The notes under the pieces are model-generated. The model had not been told where the DNA came from. It was given only the letters and a program-made list of their open reading frames with translations, and did not search any database. The position numbers and the translations under genes were made by a program. From NCBI GenBank assembly GCA_017847725.1, contig JAGAXW010000003.1:1-64000 (forward strand): a stretch of DNA of 64,000 nucleotides. The letters are read 5' to 3'. The first letter of the stretch is position 1. The number at the start of each line of letters is the position of its first letter. Source of the stretch: Prevotella sp. GTDB lineage: Bacteria > Bacteroidota > Bacteroidia > Bacteroidales > Bacteroidaceae. Of the stretch, positions 57,696 through 64,000 are shown piece after piece.

Positions 57696-58343
57696 TTATT
57701 TCATGGTGCCTGCGGCCTTGGCCTCGCGCCGATTCTTGTCCCAGTTGGGGTCGTGCCTCTTTTGTAGTTCGGCAGCCACATCCTCGATGCGCAGGTTCTT
57801 CTCCGCCAGCATGACCAGCAGGTGGTAAATCAGGTCACTGGCTTCGTAGACCAGATGGTCATTGGTGCCATTAGTGGCTTCGATGACAGTCTCGAGGGCC
57901 TCTTCGCCTACTTTCTGGGCTATCTTGTTGATGCCCTCTTTGAACAGCTTTGTTGTATACGAGCCTTCAGGCATCTCCTCTTTACGCTTGTTGATAAAAT
58001 CCTGCAACTCAGAGAGGAAGAGTAGGGGGCTGGCATTGTTTTCCTCCCCCCAGCAAGTGTCAGTTCCCTTATGGCAGGTAGGCCCGATGGGATGCACCTT
58101 AACTAATAGGGTGTCGTTGTCACAGTCCACCTGCATGCTGACCAGTTCGAGATAGTTTCCACTGGTCTCTCCTTTTGTCCATAGTGTCTGTCGTGTACGG
58201 CTCCAGAAGGTCACATGCTTGGTCTGGAGTGTCTTTTGATAGGCCAACTCGTTCATGAAGCCGAGCATCAGCACGTTTTTGGTGTTGGCATCCTGTATGA
58301 TGGCAGGTACGAGCCCGTTCATTTTTTCAAAATCTATAGTCAT
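57696..58343 (-). CDS. hisI: Bifunctional phosphoribosyl-AMP cyclohydrolase / phosphoribosyl-ATP pyrophosphatase
   Basis: 215 residues. The N-terminal HisI domain (1-110) has [39 protein letters not shown] and zinc-binding Cys in [13 protein letters not shown] and [12 protein letters not shown]. The C-terminal HisE domain (about 115-215) has [28 protein letters not shown] and [12 protein letters not shown] with metal-binding acids. It carries out steps 2 and 3 of histidine synthesis. Last gene of the his operon; overlaps hisF by 4 bases. Confidence 0.97.
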   Translation of the reverse strand: MTIDFEKMNGLVPAIIQDANTKNVLMLGFMNELAYQKTLQTKHVTFWSRTRQTLWTKGETSGNYLELVSMQVDCDNDTLLVKVHPIGPTCHKGTDTCWGEENNASPLLFLSELQDFINKRKEEMPEGSYTTKLFKEGINKIAQKVGEEALETVIEATNGTNDHLVYEASDLIYHLLVMLAEKNLRIEDVAAELQKRHDPNWDKNRREAKAAGTMK

Positions 58344-59098
58344 AGTCTTACGTTTATTCCTTGATTGTTTAAATATTGTTTAAGTGCCGGCAGGGGAATC
58401 TCGCCGAAATGGAACACGCTGGCAGCCAAAGCAGCGTCAGCATGTCCCTCAATGAATACGTCGCGGAAGTGCTCCATGCATCCTGCACCGCCGCTGGCGA
58501 TGATGGGGATGGATAGTTCGTCGGCCAGTCGGCACAGGGCCTCGTTGGCATAGCCATTTTTCACGCCGTCGTGGTTCATGCTGGTAAACAGGATCTCTCC
58601 GGCACCGCGCTCCTGAGCTTCGTGAGCCCACTCAAAGAGTCCACGCTCGGTACGCTCCCGTCCCCCTTTCAGATAGCAGTGCCAGCCGTCGTCGTCATGA
58701 CGGGCGTCGATGGCGCAGACACAAACCTGCGAACCAAAGCGGTTGGCTATCTCGCTGATGAGTTCGGGCTTACGGATGGCAGCACTGTTTACGCTCACCT
58801 TGTCAGCTCCTGCATAGAGCAGGCGTTCCACGTCAGCCAGTTCGTTGATGCCGCCACCAACCGTAAAGGGAATATTGATTTCCTGTGCCACACGTGTTAC
58901 CATCTCTGTAAAAGTCTTTCTACCCTCAAAGCTGGCTGTAATGTCCAGAAACACGAGTTCGTCAGCTCCCTGCTCACTATAAGCCTTGCCCAGTTCCACG
59001 GGGTCTCCTGCTGAGCGCAGATTGACGAAGTTCGTGCCTTTCACTGTCTCGCCGTCCTTCACGTCCAGACAAGGTATTATGCGTTTTGCCAGTCCCAT
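58340..59098 (-). CDS. hisF: Imidazole glycerol phosphate synthase subunit HisF
   Basis: 252 residues. TIM barrel that cyclises PRFAR with ammonia from HisH to IGP and [24 protein letters not shown] with catalytic Asp11-type residue, [31 protein letters not shown] with the second catalytic Asp, and IIASGGAG. Overlaps hisA by 22 bases and hisI by 4, so translation of the three is coupled. Confidence 0.98.
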   Translation of the reverse strand: MGLAKRIIPCLDVKDGETVKGTNFVNLRSAGDPVELGKAYSEQGADELVFLDITASFEGRKTFTEMVTRVAQEINIPFTVGGGINELADVERLLYAGADKVSVNSAAIRKPELISEIANRFGSQVCVCAIDARHDDDGWHCYLKGGRERTERGLFEWAHEAQERGAGEILFTSMNHDGVKNGYANEALCRLADELSIPIIASGGAGCMEHFRDVFIEGHADAALAASVFHFGEIPLPALKQYLNNQGINVRL

Positions 59099-59802
59099 AG
59101 TTCTTTCAGATTAATTCGTCCTTCATAGATGGCTTTTCCGAACACCACGGCAGGTATGCCGGCAGCGTCGAGAGTTTTGATGTCGTCCATCGACGACACG
59201 CCGCCACTGGCAATAAGATGCAGCCGGGGGTATTCTTTCATAACTTGCTGATAGAGTTCGGTAGCCGGTCCCTGCAATGTGCCGTCCTTGGATATTTCGG
59301 TACACAGCACGTGGCTGACGCCTGCGTCAATATATTTGCGCAGGAATGGCAGCAGGTCTTCCTCACTATCCTCCTTCCAGCCGTTGATGCTGATTTTTCC
59401 GTTACGTACGTCGGCTCCAAGTATCAGTCGTTCAGCGCCATATTTTTCTATCCACGATATGAATAGTGCCGGTTGTGTCACGGCGATAGAGCCAATCGTA
59501 ACCATCGTAGCTCCTGAGGCAAAGGCTTTTTCGATGTCAGCATCAGTCTTGATGCCTCCGCCAAAGTCGACCGCCAGTTGCGTCTTGGTGGTAATCTGGC
59601 GTAGTGCCTCTTCGTTGACGATATGCTTCGATTTCGCACCGTCGAGGTCGACGACATGCAGTCTCCGGAATCCTATTTGTTCAAACTCGGCAGCTACGTC
59701 GGCAGGCGAGTCGCGATATACGGTCTTCTGGTCGTAGTCACCCTTCGTCAGCCGGACGCACTGTCCGTCAATGATATCGATAGCAGGAATCAGTTCTATC
59801 AT
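59077..59802 (-). CDS. hisA: ProFAR isomerase HisA
   Basis: 241 residues. TIM-barrel Amadori isomerase (1-(5-phosphoribosyl)-5-[(5-phosphoribosylamino)methylideneamino] imidazole-4-carboxamide isomerase). [22 protein letters not shown] with the catalytic Asp, [37 protein letters not shown] with the second Asp, and LIASGGVSS. Its start overlaps the hisH stop by 4 bases. Confidence 0.98.
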   Translation of the reverse strand: MIELIPAIDIIDGQCVRLTKGDYDQKTVYRDSPADVAAEFEQIGFRRLHVVDLDGAKSKHIVNEEALRQITTKTQLAVDFGGGIKTDADIEKAFASGATMVTIGSIAVTQPALFISWIEKYGAERLILGADVRNGKISINGWKEDSEEDLLPFLRKYIDAGVSHVLCTEISKDGTLQGPATELYQQVMKEYPRLHLIASGGVSSMDDIKTLDAAGIPAVVFGKAIYEGRINLKELWDWQNA

Positions 59803-60380
59803 AATTCCAGAAATTTCTTGATGATACGTTCGCCCACCTTCCCGCTCTTCTCGGGGTGGAACTGGCAGGCATAGAAGTTGTCACGATGCAGGGCTGCAGA
59901 GTAGGGGAGGATATAGTCAGCAACTGCTGCAGTATACTGACATACAGGCACATAGTAGCTATGTACGAAATATACGTAACTATTTTCTTCGAACAGCAGC
60001 GGGTCAACGTCTGTCAGTTTGTTCCATCCCATGCAGGGCACCTTGTCCTCGTGGCGAGTAGGGGAAAATCGCTTTACGTCGGCATCGAAAATGCCGATAC
60101 AGTCAACATCTCCTTCCTCAGAATGGCGGCATAGCAGCTGCTGCCCCACACAGATACCCAATACAGGCTGTGTCAGTGAGCGAATCACCTGGTCGAGCCC
60201 GCGCTCACGCAGGTACTCCATTGCACCGCGGGCTTCTCCCTGACCCGGAAACAGCACACGGTCGGCCTTGCGCAACTGTTCTGCGTCGTCAGTCAGCAGT
60301 GGCTCGACGCCGAGTCTGTGCAGGGCATTGACAACAGAATAGATGTTGCCCGCATTATACTTCACAATTGCAACGTTCAT
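59799..60380 (-). CDS. hisH: Imidazole glycerol phosphate synthase glutaminase subunit HisH
   Basis: 193 residues. Class I glutamine amidotransferase that supplies ammonia to HisF. Nucleophile Cys77 in VLGICVGQQLLCRH; the His-Glu pair in ACQFHPEKSG near 172. VAIVKYNAGNIYSVVNAL opens the protein. Two bases separate it from purU upstream, so both are on one transcript. Confidence 0.97.
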   Translation of the reverse strand: MNVAIVKYNAGNIYSVVNALHRLGVEPLLTDDAEQLRKADRVLFPGQGEARGAMEYLRERGLDQVIRSLTQPVLGICVGQQLLCRHSEEGDVDCIGIFDADVKRFSPTRHEDKVPCMGWNKLTDVDPLLFEENSYVYFVHSYYVPVCQYTAAVADYILPYSAALHRDNFYACQFHPEKSGKVGERIIKKFLEL

Positions 60381-60382
60381 GC

Positions 60383-61246
60383 CTATGAGAAAATAATGGT
60401 TTTATTCTTGAATGTCAGAATCTTGCGCTGGATATGCTTTGAGACAGCATGCGACAGCACAATCTTTTCCAAATCCTTTCCTTTGAGAACAAGGCTCTCG
60501 GGCGTGTCTTTGTGCGTGATGCGGGTGACGTCCTGTTCGATAATCGGACCGGCATCCAGTTCGGCAGTCACATAGTGGCTGGTGGCTCCAATAATCTTCA
60601 CGCCGCGCTCCCAGGCCTGATGATAGGGCTTGGCACCCACAAAGGCGGGCAGAAAGGAGTGGTGAATGTTGATGATGTGGTTGGGATATGCCGCAATCAT
60701 CTCATCAGAGATAATCTGCATATAGCGCGCCAGCACAATAAATGTGACACGTTCCTTTTTAAGCAGTTCCATCTCTGCAGCTTCCACTTCGGCCTTGTTC
60801 GAATGGTCCTTCTTGATGCTCCAGACGTAATAAGGTATGTCAAATTGCTCGGCTACATAGCGCAAGTCCTCGTGGTTGCTGACGATACAGGGAATGTCGA
60901 CGTCCCATTCACCGGCTTTCCAGCGGGCAAGCAAGTCGTACAGACAGTGGCTCATTTTCGACACGAATATGGCCATCCGCGGCCGTTTGTCACTAAAATA
61001 GAGATTACAGGTCATCTGGTAGCGCTGTGCGTAGAGCGTGTTGATATATTCCTGGATTTTGTCACGAGGAATCAGGAAATTTTCCAATTCCCATTCAATA
61101 CGCATGAAGAAGACACCGTCTTGCTTGTCTACGTATTGGTCCAGGTAGACAATGTTACCTTTGTTATCCGTAATGAATCTAGTTACTTCCGAGATAATTC
61201 CCTGTTGGTCGGGACAGTGCAGAAGCAGTATTGCAGTTGGTTTCAT
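60383..61246 (-). CDS. purU: Formyltetrahydrofolate deformylase PurU
   Basis: 287 residues from the ATG at 61244-61246; the frame extends to 61279 but that region holds the promoter. An N-terminal ACT domain (about 1-80: AILLLHCPDQQGIISEVTRFI) precedes a formyl-transferase-type domain with FIVLARYMQI, NIHHSFLPAFVGAKPYHQAWERGVK and GATSHYVTAELDAGPII, carrying the Asn-His-Asp catalytic set. It hydrolyses 10-formyl-THF to formate and THF. It heads the his operon, an arrangement that links one-carbon balance to the AICAR branch of histidine synthesis (inference). Confidence 0.95.
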   Translation of the reverse strand: MKPTAILLLHCPDQQGIISEVTRFITDNKGNIVYLDQYVDKQDGVFFMRIEWELENFLIPRDKIQEYINTLYAQRYQMTCNLYFSDKRPRMAIFVSKMSHCLYDLLARWKAGEWDVDIPCIVSNHEDLRYVAEQFDIPYYVWSIKKDHSNKAEVEAAEMELLKKERVTFIVLARYMQIISDEMIAAYPNHIINIHHSFLPAFVGAKPYHQAWERGVKIIGATSHYVTAELDAGPIIEQDVTRITHKDTPESLVLKGKDLEKIVLSHAVSKHIQRKILTFKNKTIIFS

Positions 61247-61276
61247 ATTCTTATTATACCTTAAATATTTGACGTG

Positions 61277-61308
61277 CAAAGATACGATATTTTTTTTATT
61301 CAGCCAAA
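61277..61308 (-). promoter_or_regulatory. Promoter of the purU-his operon
   Basis: Minus-strand TTTG (complement of 61305-61308), 20 bases, TATCTTTG (complement of 61277-61284). The leader to the purU ATG at 61246 is about 25 bases. No histidine-rich leader peptide or hairpin fits in this space. Confidence 0.78.
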
Positions 61309-61420
61309 ACTATTATTAATTATGTTTGCGCGTAGTTTTTAGTTTTCCAAAATAATCGGCATTATGATAAATAGTGTAGTTATAAAATCCTAATTCTTGC
61401 GGATTTCGAAATAATTTTGC

Positions 61421-61428
61421 TAAATTTG
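61421..61428 (+). promoter_or_regulatory. -7 box of the alcohol dehydrogenase gene
   Basis: TAAATTTG at 61421-61428 fits TAnnTTTG, with a TTG at 61397-61399 21 bases upstream. TAATTTTG at 61412-61419 is an alternative. The ATG is at 61453. Confidence 0.55.
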
Positions 61429-61452
61429 CAAGCAAAAATTAATTCTAAGAAG

Positions 61453-62637
61453 ATGATTAAGGATTTTAATTTCTACGCACCAACACGCGTAGTATTTGGC
61501 AAGAGTTCCGAACAGAAAATTGGTGAGTTGGTTGCAGCCTATGGCGGCCATCGTGTACTCGTACATTACGGCGGTGGCTCGGCTGAGCGTTCAGGACTGC
61601 TGAATGTCGTCAGAAAACAGTTGAGCGACGCAAAGATCGAATTTTTCGAATTAGGCGGCGTTGTGCCCAACCCGCTGCTTTCCAAGGTTTATGAAGGCAT
61701 TGAGCTATGCCGCAAGCAGCACGTCGACTTTATCCTGGCCGTTGGTGGCGGCAGCGTCATCGACTCTTCCAAGGCCATCGGGTATGGTGTCGGATATGAG
61801 GGCGATGTGTGGGACTTCTGGGCTGGAAAAAACACGCCGGCATCATGTCTGCCCATTGGTGTCGTTCTGACCATCCCTGCCGCAGGAAGCGAAATGTCCA
61901 GCAGCAGCGTCATTACAAAGGACGAAGGACTCGTCAAGCGTGGCATCAATAGCGACCTGTGCCGCTGCCGCTTCGCCGTGATGAACCCAGAGCGCACCTA
62001 TACCCTGCCCGCCTACCAGACAGCTGCAGGTGCCACGGATATCATGATGCATACCATGGAACGGTATTTCTCAAACTATGAGGACATGACGCTTACGGAT
62101 GCTATCTCCGAGGCGCTCCTCAGAACGGTTAAGGACGCTGTTATCACTGTTCTGCAGCATCCCGACGACTATCGCACCAGAGCGCAGATTATGTGGGCCG
62201 GCTCATTGGCACACAACGACCTGACGGAATGTGGTACGGAGAAAGACTTTGCCACCCATCGGCTTGAGCATGAGCTAAGTGCCCTGTTTGGCGTCACCCA
62301 TGGTGCAGGCCTGGCAGCAATCTGGCCTTCCTGGGCCCGCTATGTCAAGAGTCGACACCTGAGTCGCTTTGTCCAGTTTGCCGTCAACGTGATGGGGGTT
62401 GAAAACGACTTTGCACATCCTGAGGAAACGGCAGAGCGCGGCATCTGTGCCGTAGAAGACTTCTATAGGAAGATAGGCATGCCCACCAATATTCATGAAT
62501 TAATCGGACATGATATAACGGATGAAGAGCTGGATATCATGGTCGACAAATGTTCCAGAGGCGGCACTATTACGATAGGAGCCATGGAGGTGCTGGGCAC
62601 AAAGGAAATGCGAGAAATCTACGAGATGGCCCGTTAG
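61453..62637 (+). CDS. Iron-containing alcohol dehydrogenase (YqhD/butanol dehydrogenase type)
   Basis: 394 residues from the ATG at 61453. Group III Fe-ADH: NAD(P) site GGHRVLVHYGGGSAERSG and AVGGGSVIDSSKAIGYG; metal-ligand segments AGATDIMMHTMERYF and HRLEHELSALFGVTHGAGLAAIWP. It reduces aldehydes to alcohols with NAD(P)H; probably for redox balance or aldehyde detoxification. Its stop codon TAG overlaps the TAA stop of the converging TRIC-family gene, leaving no room for a terminator. Confidence 0.94.
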   Translation: MIKDFNFYAPTRVVFGKSSEQKIGELVAAYGGHRVLVHYGGGSAERSGLLNVVRKQLSDAKIEFFELGGVVPNPLLSKVYEGIELCRKQHVDFILAVGGGSVIDSSKAIGYGVGYEGDVWDFWAGKNTPASCLPIGVVLTIPAAGSEMSSSSVITKDEGLVKRGINSDLCRCRFAVMNPERTYTLPAYQTAAGATDIMMHTMERYFSNYEDMTLTDAISEALLRTVKDAVITVLQHPDDYRTRAQIMWAGSLAHNDLTECGTEKDFATHRLEHELSALFGVTHGAGLAAIWPSWARYVKSRHLSRFVQFAVNVMGVENDFAHPEETAERGICAVEDFYRKIGMPTNIHELIGHDITDEELDIMVDKCSRGGTITIGAMEVLGTKEMREIYEMAR

Positions 62638-63263
62638 TCAGCGGGCCACTCTCCTTTGAGCGTAGGCAGCGAGAGATGATACCTGATGGCAAGGTATCTC
62701 ATCAGACACGTAACCAGGAAGGAGAATATCACCGTCACTTCAACAGAACTTCCTAACACATCTAATAGCCAATAGGTTGCACCTCCGAGTACCGATGCTA
62801 TGGCGTAAATCTCCTTACGAAAAATCACGGGCTCATTGTTGAGCAGGATATCACGTATCACGCCCCCAGCCGACCCCGTGATACATCCCATGATGATGGC
62901 CACCCAATAAGGCTGGCCAAAGACAAGCGACTTCTGTATGCCAGCGATGGTGAAAAGTGCCAGTCCTAATGTGTCGAAGAAGAACCAAGTATTGCTAAGG
63001 CGTTTTAGATGCTTGGCAAAAATAACGACAAAAACGAGTGCCAGCGCCGTACATATCATATAGATAGGATTGGCCATCCAGAACGGTGTCGTTCCCAGCA
63101 TGACGTCGCGGATAGTACCACCGCCGATAGCCACGGCAATGCCGCAGACATATCCGCCAAACCAGTCGAAATGCTTGGCAGCGGCGTGGCGTATGCCAGA
63201 GATGGCAAAGGCAAAGGTTCCTAAGAACTCGATGACCTGCTGTATGATGTCTTCGTAAGCCAT
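62634..63263 (-). CDS. Trimeric intracellular cation (TRIC/UPF0126) channel family protein
   Basis: 209 residues with about seven membrane helices in two repeats. Each repeat has a GG-x-RD motif: VCGIAVAIGGGTIRDVMLGTTPFW and GCITGSAGGVIRDILLNNEPVI. It matches the YicG/UPF0126 family, bacterial relatives of TRIC K+-permeable channels; physiological role in bacteria is unclear. It is 15 bases downstream of rarA and may be co-transcribed. Confidence 0.93.
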   Translation of the reverse strand: MAYEDIIQQVIEFLGTFAFAISGIRHAAAKHFDWFGGYVCGIAVAIGGGTIRDVMLGTTPFWMANPIYMICTALALVFVVIFAKHLKRLSNTWFFFDTLGLALFTIAGIQKSLVFGQPYWVAIIMGCITGSAGGVIRDILLNNEPVIFRKEIYAIASVLGGATYWLLDVLGSSVEVTVIFSFLVTCLMRYLAIRYHLSLPTLKGEWPAD

Positions 63264-63278
63264 GTCGTACTGATTTGC

Positions 63279-64000
63279 TTAATCGTCCTTGTATCGCTCT
63301 CCCCAGTAGTTGACCATACGATCGTAGAGTTTCTGCTCCGAGGGTGAATGTTGTCCATGCCACAGGCGCTCATGCTGCAGTGCATCCGGCAGATACTGCT
63401 GTGCCGTAAAATGTCCAGCATAGTCGTGCGGATAGCGGTAGCCGTCGCTGTAGCCCAGGTCCTTCATCAGCTGGGTGGGTGCATTGCGCAGATGCAACGG
63501 CACAGGCTGATTGCCAGTGCGCTGAACGAGTTCGAGGGCCGAACCGATACCCATATAGGCGGAGTTACTCTTGGGCGACGTGGCCAGATATACGGCACAC
63601 TCTGCCAACGGTATGCGCCCCTCGGGCCACCCTATCTTCATCACGGCATCGAAGGCGGCGTTGGCCAGCAACAGCGCATTGGGGTTGGCCAGTCCGATAT
63701 CCTCGGCAGCGGAGATAATCATACGGCGTGCGATAAACTGAGGGTCTTCCCCACCCTCTATCATACGAGCCATCCAGTAGAGTGCGGCGTCAGGGTCGGA
63801 GCCGCGTATCGACTTGATAAAGGCAGAAATGATGTCGTAGTGCATCTCTCCGTCCTTGTCGTAAGCCAGAGGGTTCTGCTGCAGATAGTTGCTGACCAGT
63901 TCGTCGGTGATGACGACAGGCTCTGTCGCAGCCGACTCGACGACCAACTCCAGGATATTAAGCAGCTTGCGGGCATCGCCACCGCTGAAACGCATCATGG
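63279..64000 (-). CDS. rarA: Replication-associated recombination protein A, C-terminal part
   Basis: Truncated by the right edge; about 240 C-terminal residues are present. Sensor-2 region RFSGGDARKLLNILELVVE is followed by the MgsA/RarA tetramerisation domain: DIISAFIKSIRGSDPDAALYWMARMIEGGEDPQFIARRMIISAAEDIGLANPNAL, PEGRIPLAECAVYLATSPKSN and YPHDYAGHFTAQQYLP. It is an AAA+ clamp-loader-like ATPase acting at stalled replication forks. The Walker motifs lie outside the window. Confidence 0.96.
   Translation of the reverse strand, partial: MMRFSGGDARKLLNILELVVESAATEPVVITDELVSNYLQQNPLAYDKDGEMHYDIISAFIKSIRGSDPDAALYWMARMIEGGEDPQFIARRMIISAAEDIGLANPNALLLANAAFDAVMKIGWPEGRIPLAECAVYLATSPKSNSAYMGIGSALELVQRTGNQPVPLHLRNAPTQLMKDLGYSDGYRYPHDYAGHFTAQQYLPDALQHERLWHGQHSPSEQKLYDRMVNYWGERYKDD

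Overview
The window reads as chromosome of a Bacteroidales bacterium, most likely Prevotellaceae (Prevotella/Segatella type). Upstream of many genes stands the Bacteroidetes promoter pair TTTG-N19/20-TAnnTTTG. Several families are Bacteroidetes-typical: DUF4301, DUF4491, DUF5687, a Nudix-type arabinose regulator, class III fructose-1,6-bisphosphatase and AAA_14/DUF4143 ATPases. No rRNA or tRNA gene and no CRISPR array is visible. Species assignment is inference.

Layout. 1-1.9 kb: the edge of an ISAon1-like transposase, a small IF2-N-like protein and an AAA ATPase. 1.9-6.8 kb: nifJ (pyruvate:ferredoxin oxidoreductase) followed by a second, degenerate AAA ATPase. 6.9-15.7 kb: a tightly coupled five-gene minus-strand operon with a receiver-PP2C phosphatase, a membrane coiled-coil/beta-propeller protein, a propeller sensor whose kinase lacks the phospho-acceptor histidine, a small soluble histidine kinase and a TonB-dependent receptor. 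15.8-18.6 kb: divergent promoters, then an ATP-grasp-like gene overlapping a secreted GH43. 18.6-24.1 kb: rlmH, DUF4491, DUF5687, LolA-like and ftsK. 24.2-28.9 kb: 3'-5' exonuclease, RlmI-like methyltransferase, tilS and DUF4301. 28.9-29.3 kb: a non-coding stretch full of palindromes. 29.3-34.6 kb: the leucine operon (leuA-leuC-leuD and a second LeuA/citramalate synthase-like gene). 34.6-42.5 kb: an L-arabinose operon (mutarotase, SSS transporter, Nudix AraR, araD, araA, araB; minus strand). 42.5-44.8 kb: galM-galK. 44.9-49.7 kb: folC, dnaJ, grpE and an ABC-F protein. 49.7-61.3 kb: a long minus-strand series with purU-hisH-hisA-hisF-hisIE, ftsE, lysC, lysA, a glycosyltransferase, fbp, a short HPPK-like gene and an M64 peptidase. 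61.4-64 kb: an iron alcohol dehydrogenase, a TRIC-family channel and the C-terminal part of rarA, cut by the window end.

The most notable signals are these. (1) A branched-chain amino-acid attenuator lies before leuA: a 26-codon leader peptide with the run LLNNLIIIRLRGVV, a strong terminator, and leader codons that are complementary to the 5' arm of that terminator. (2) The five-gene propeller/pseudokinase/PP2C/TonB-receptor operon looks like a little-described envelope signalling system. (3) A 23-bp inverted repeat lies over the -7 box of the arabinose operon and is a candidate AraR operator. (4) Three 15-bp near-palindromes with an exact 21-bp period form a concentric palindrome after the DUF4301 gene. 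(5) A perfect 19-bp inverted repeat lies inside the 3' end of rlmH. (6) Several ATPases have lost catalytic residues: AAA #2, the ABC-F second site and the sensor kinase.
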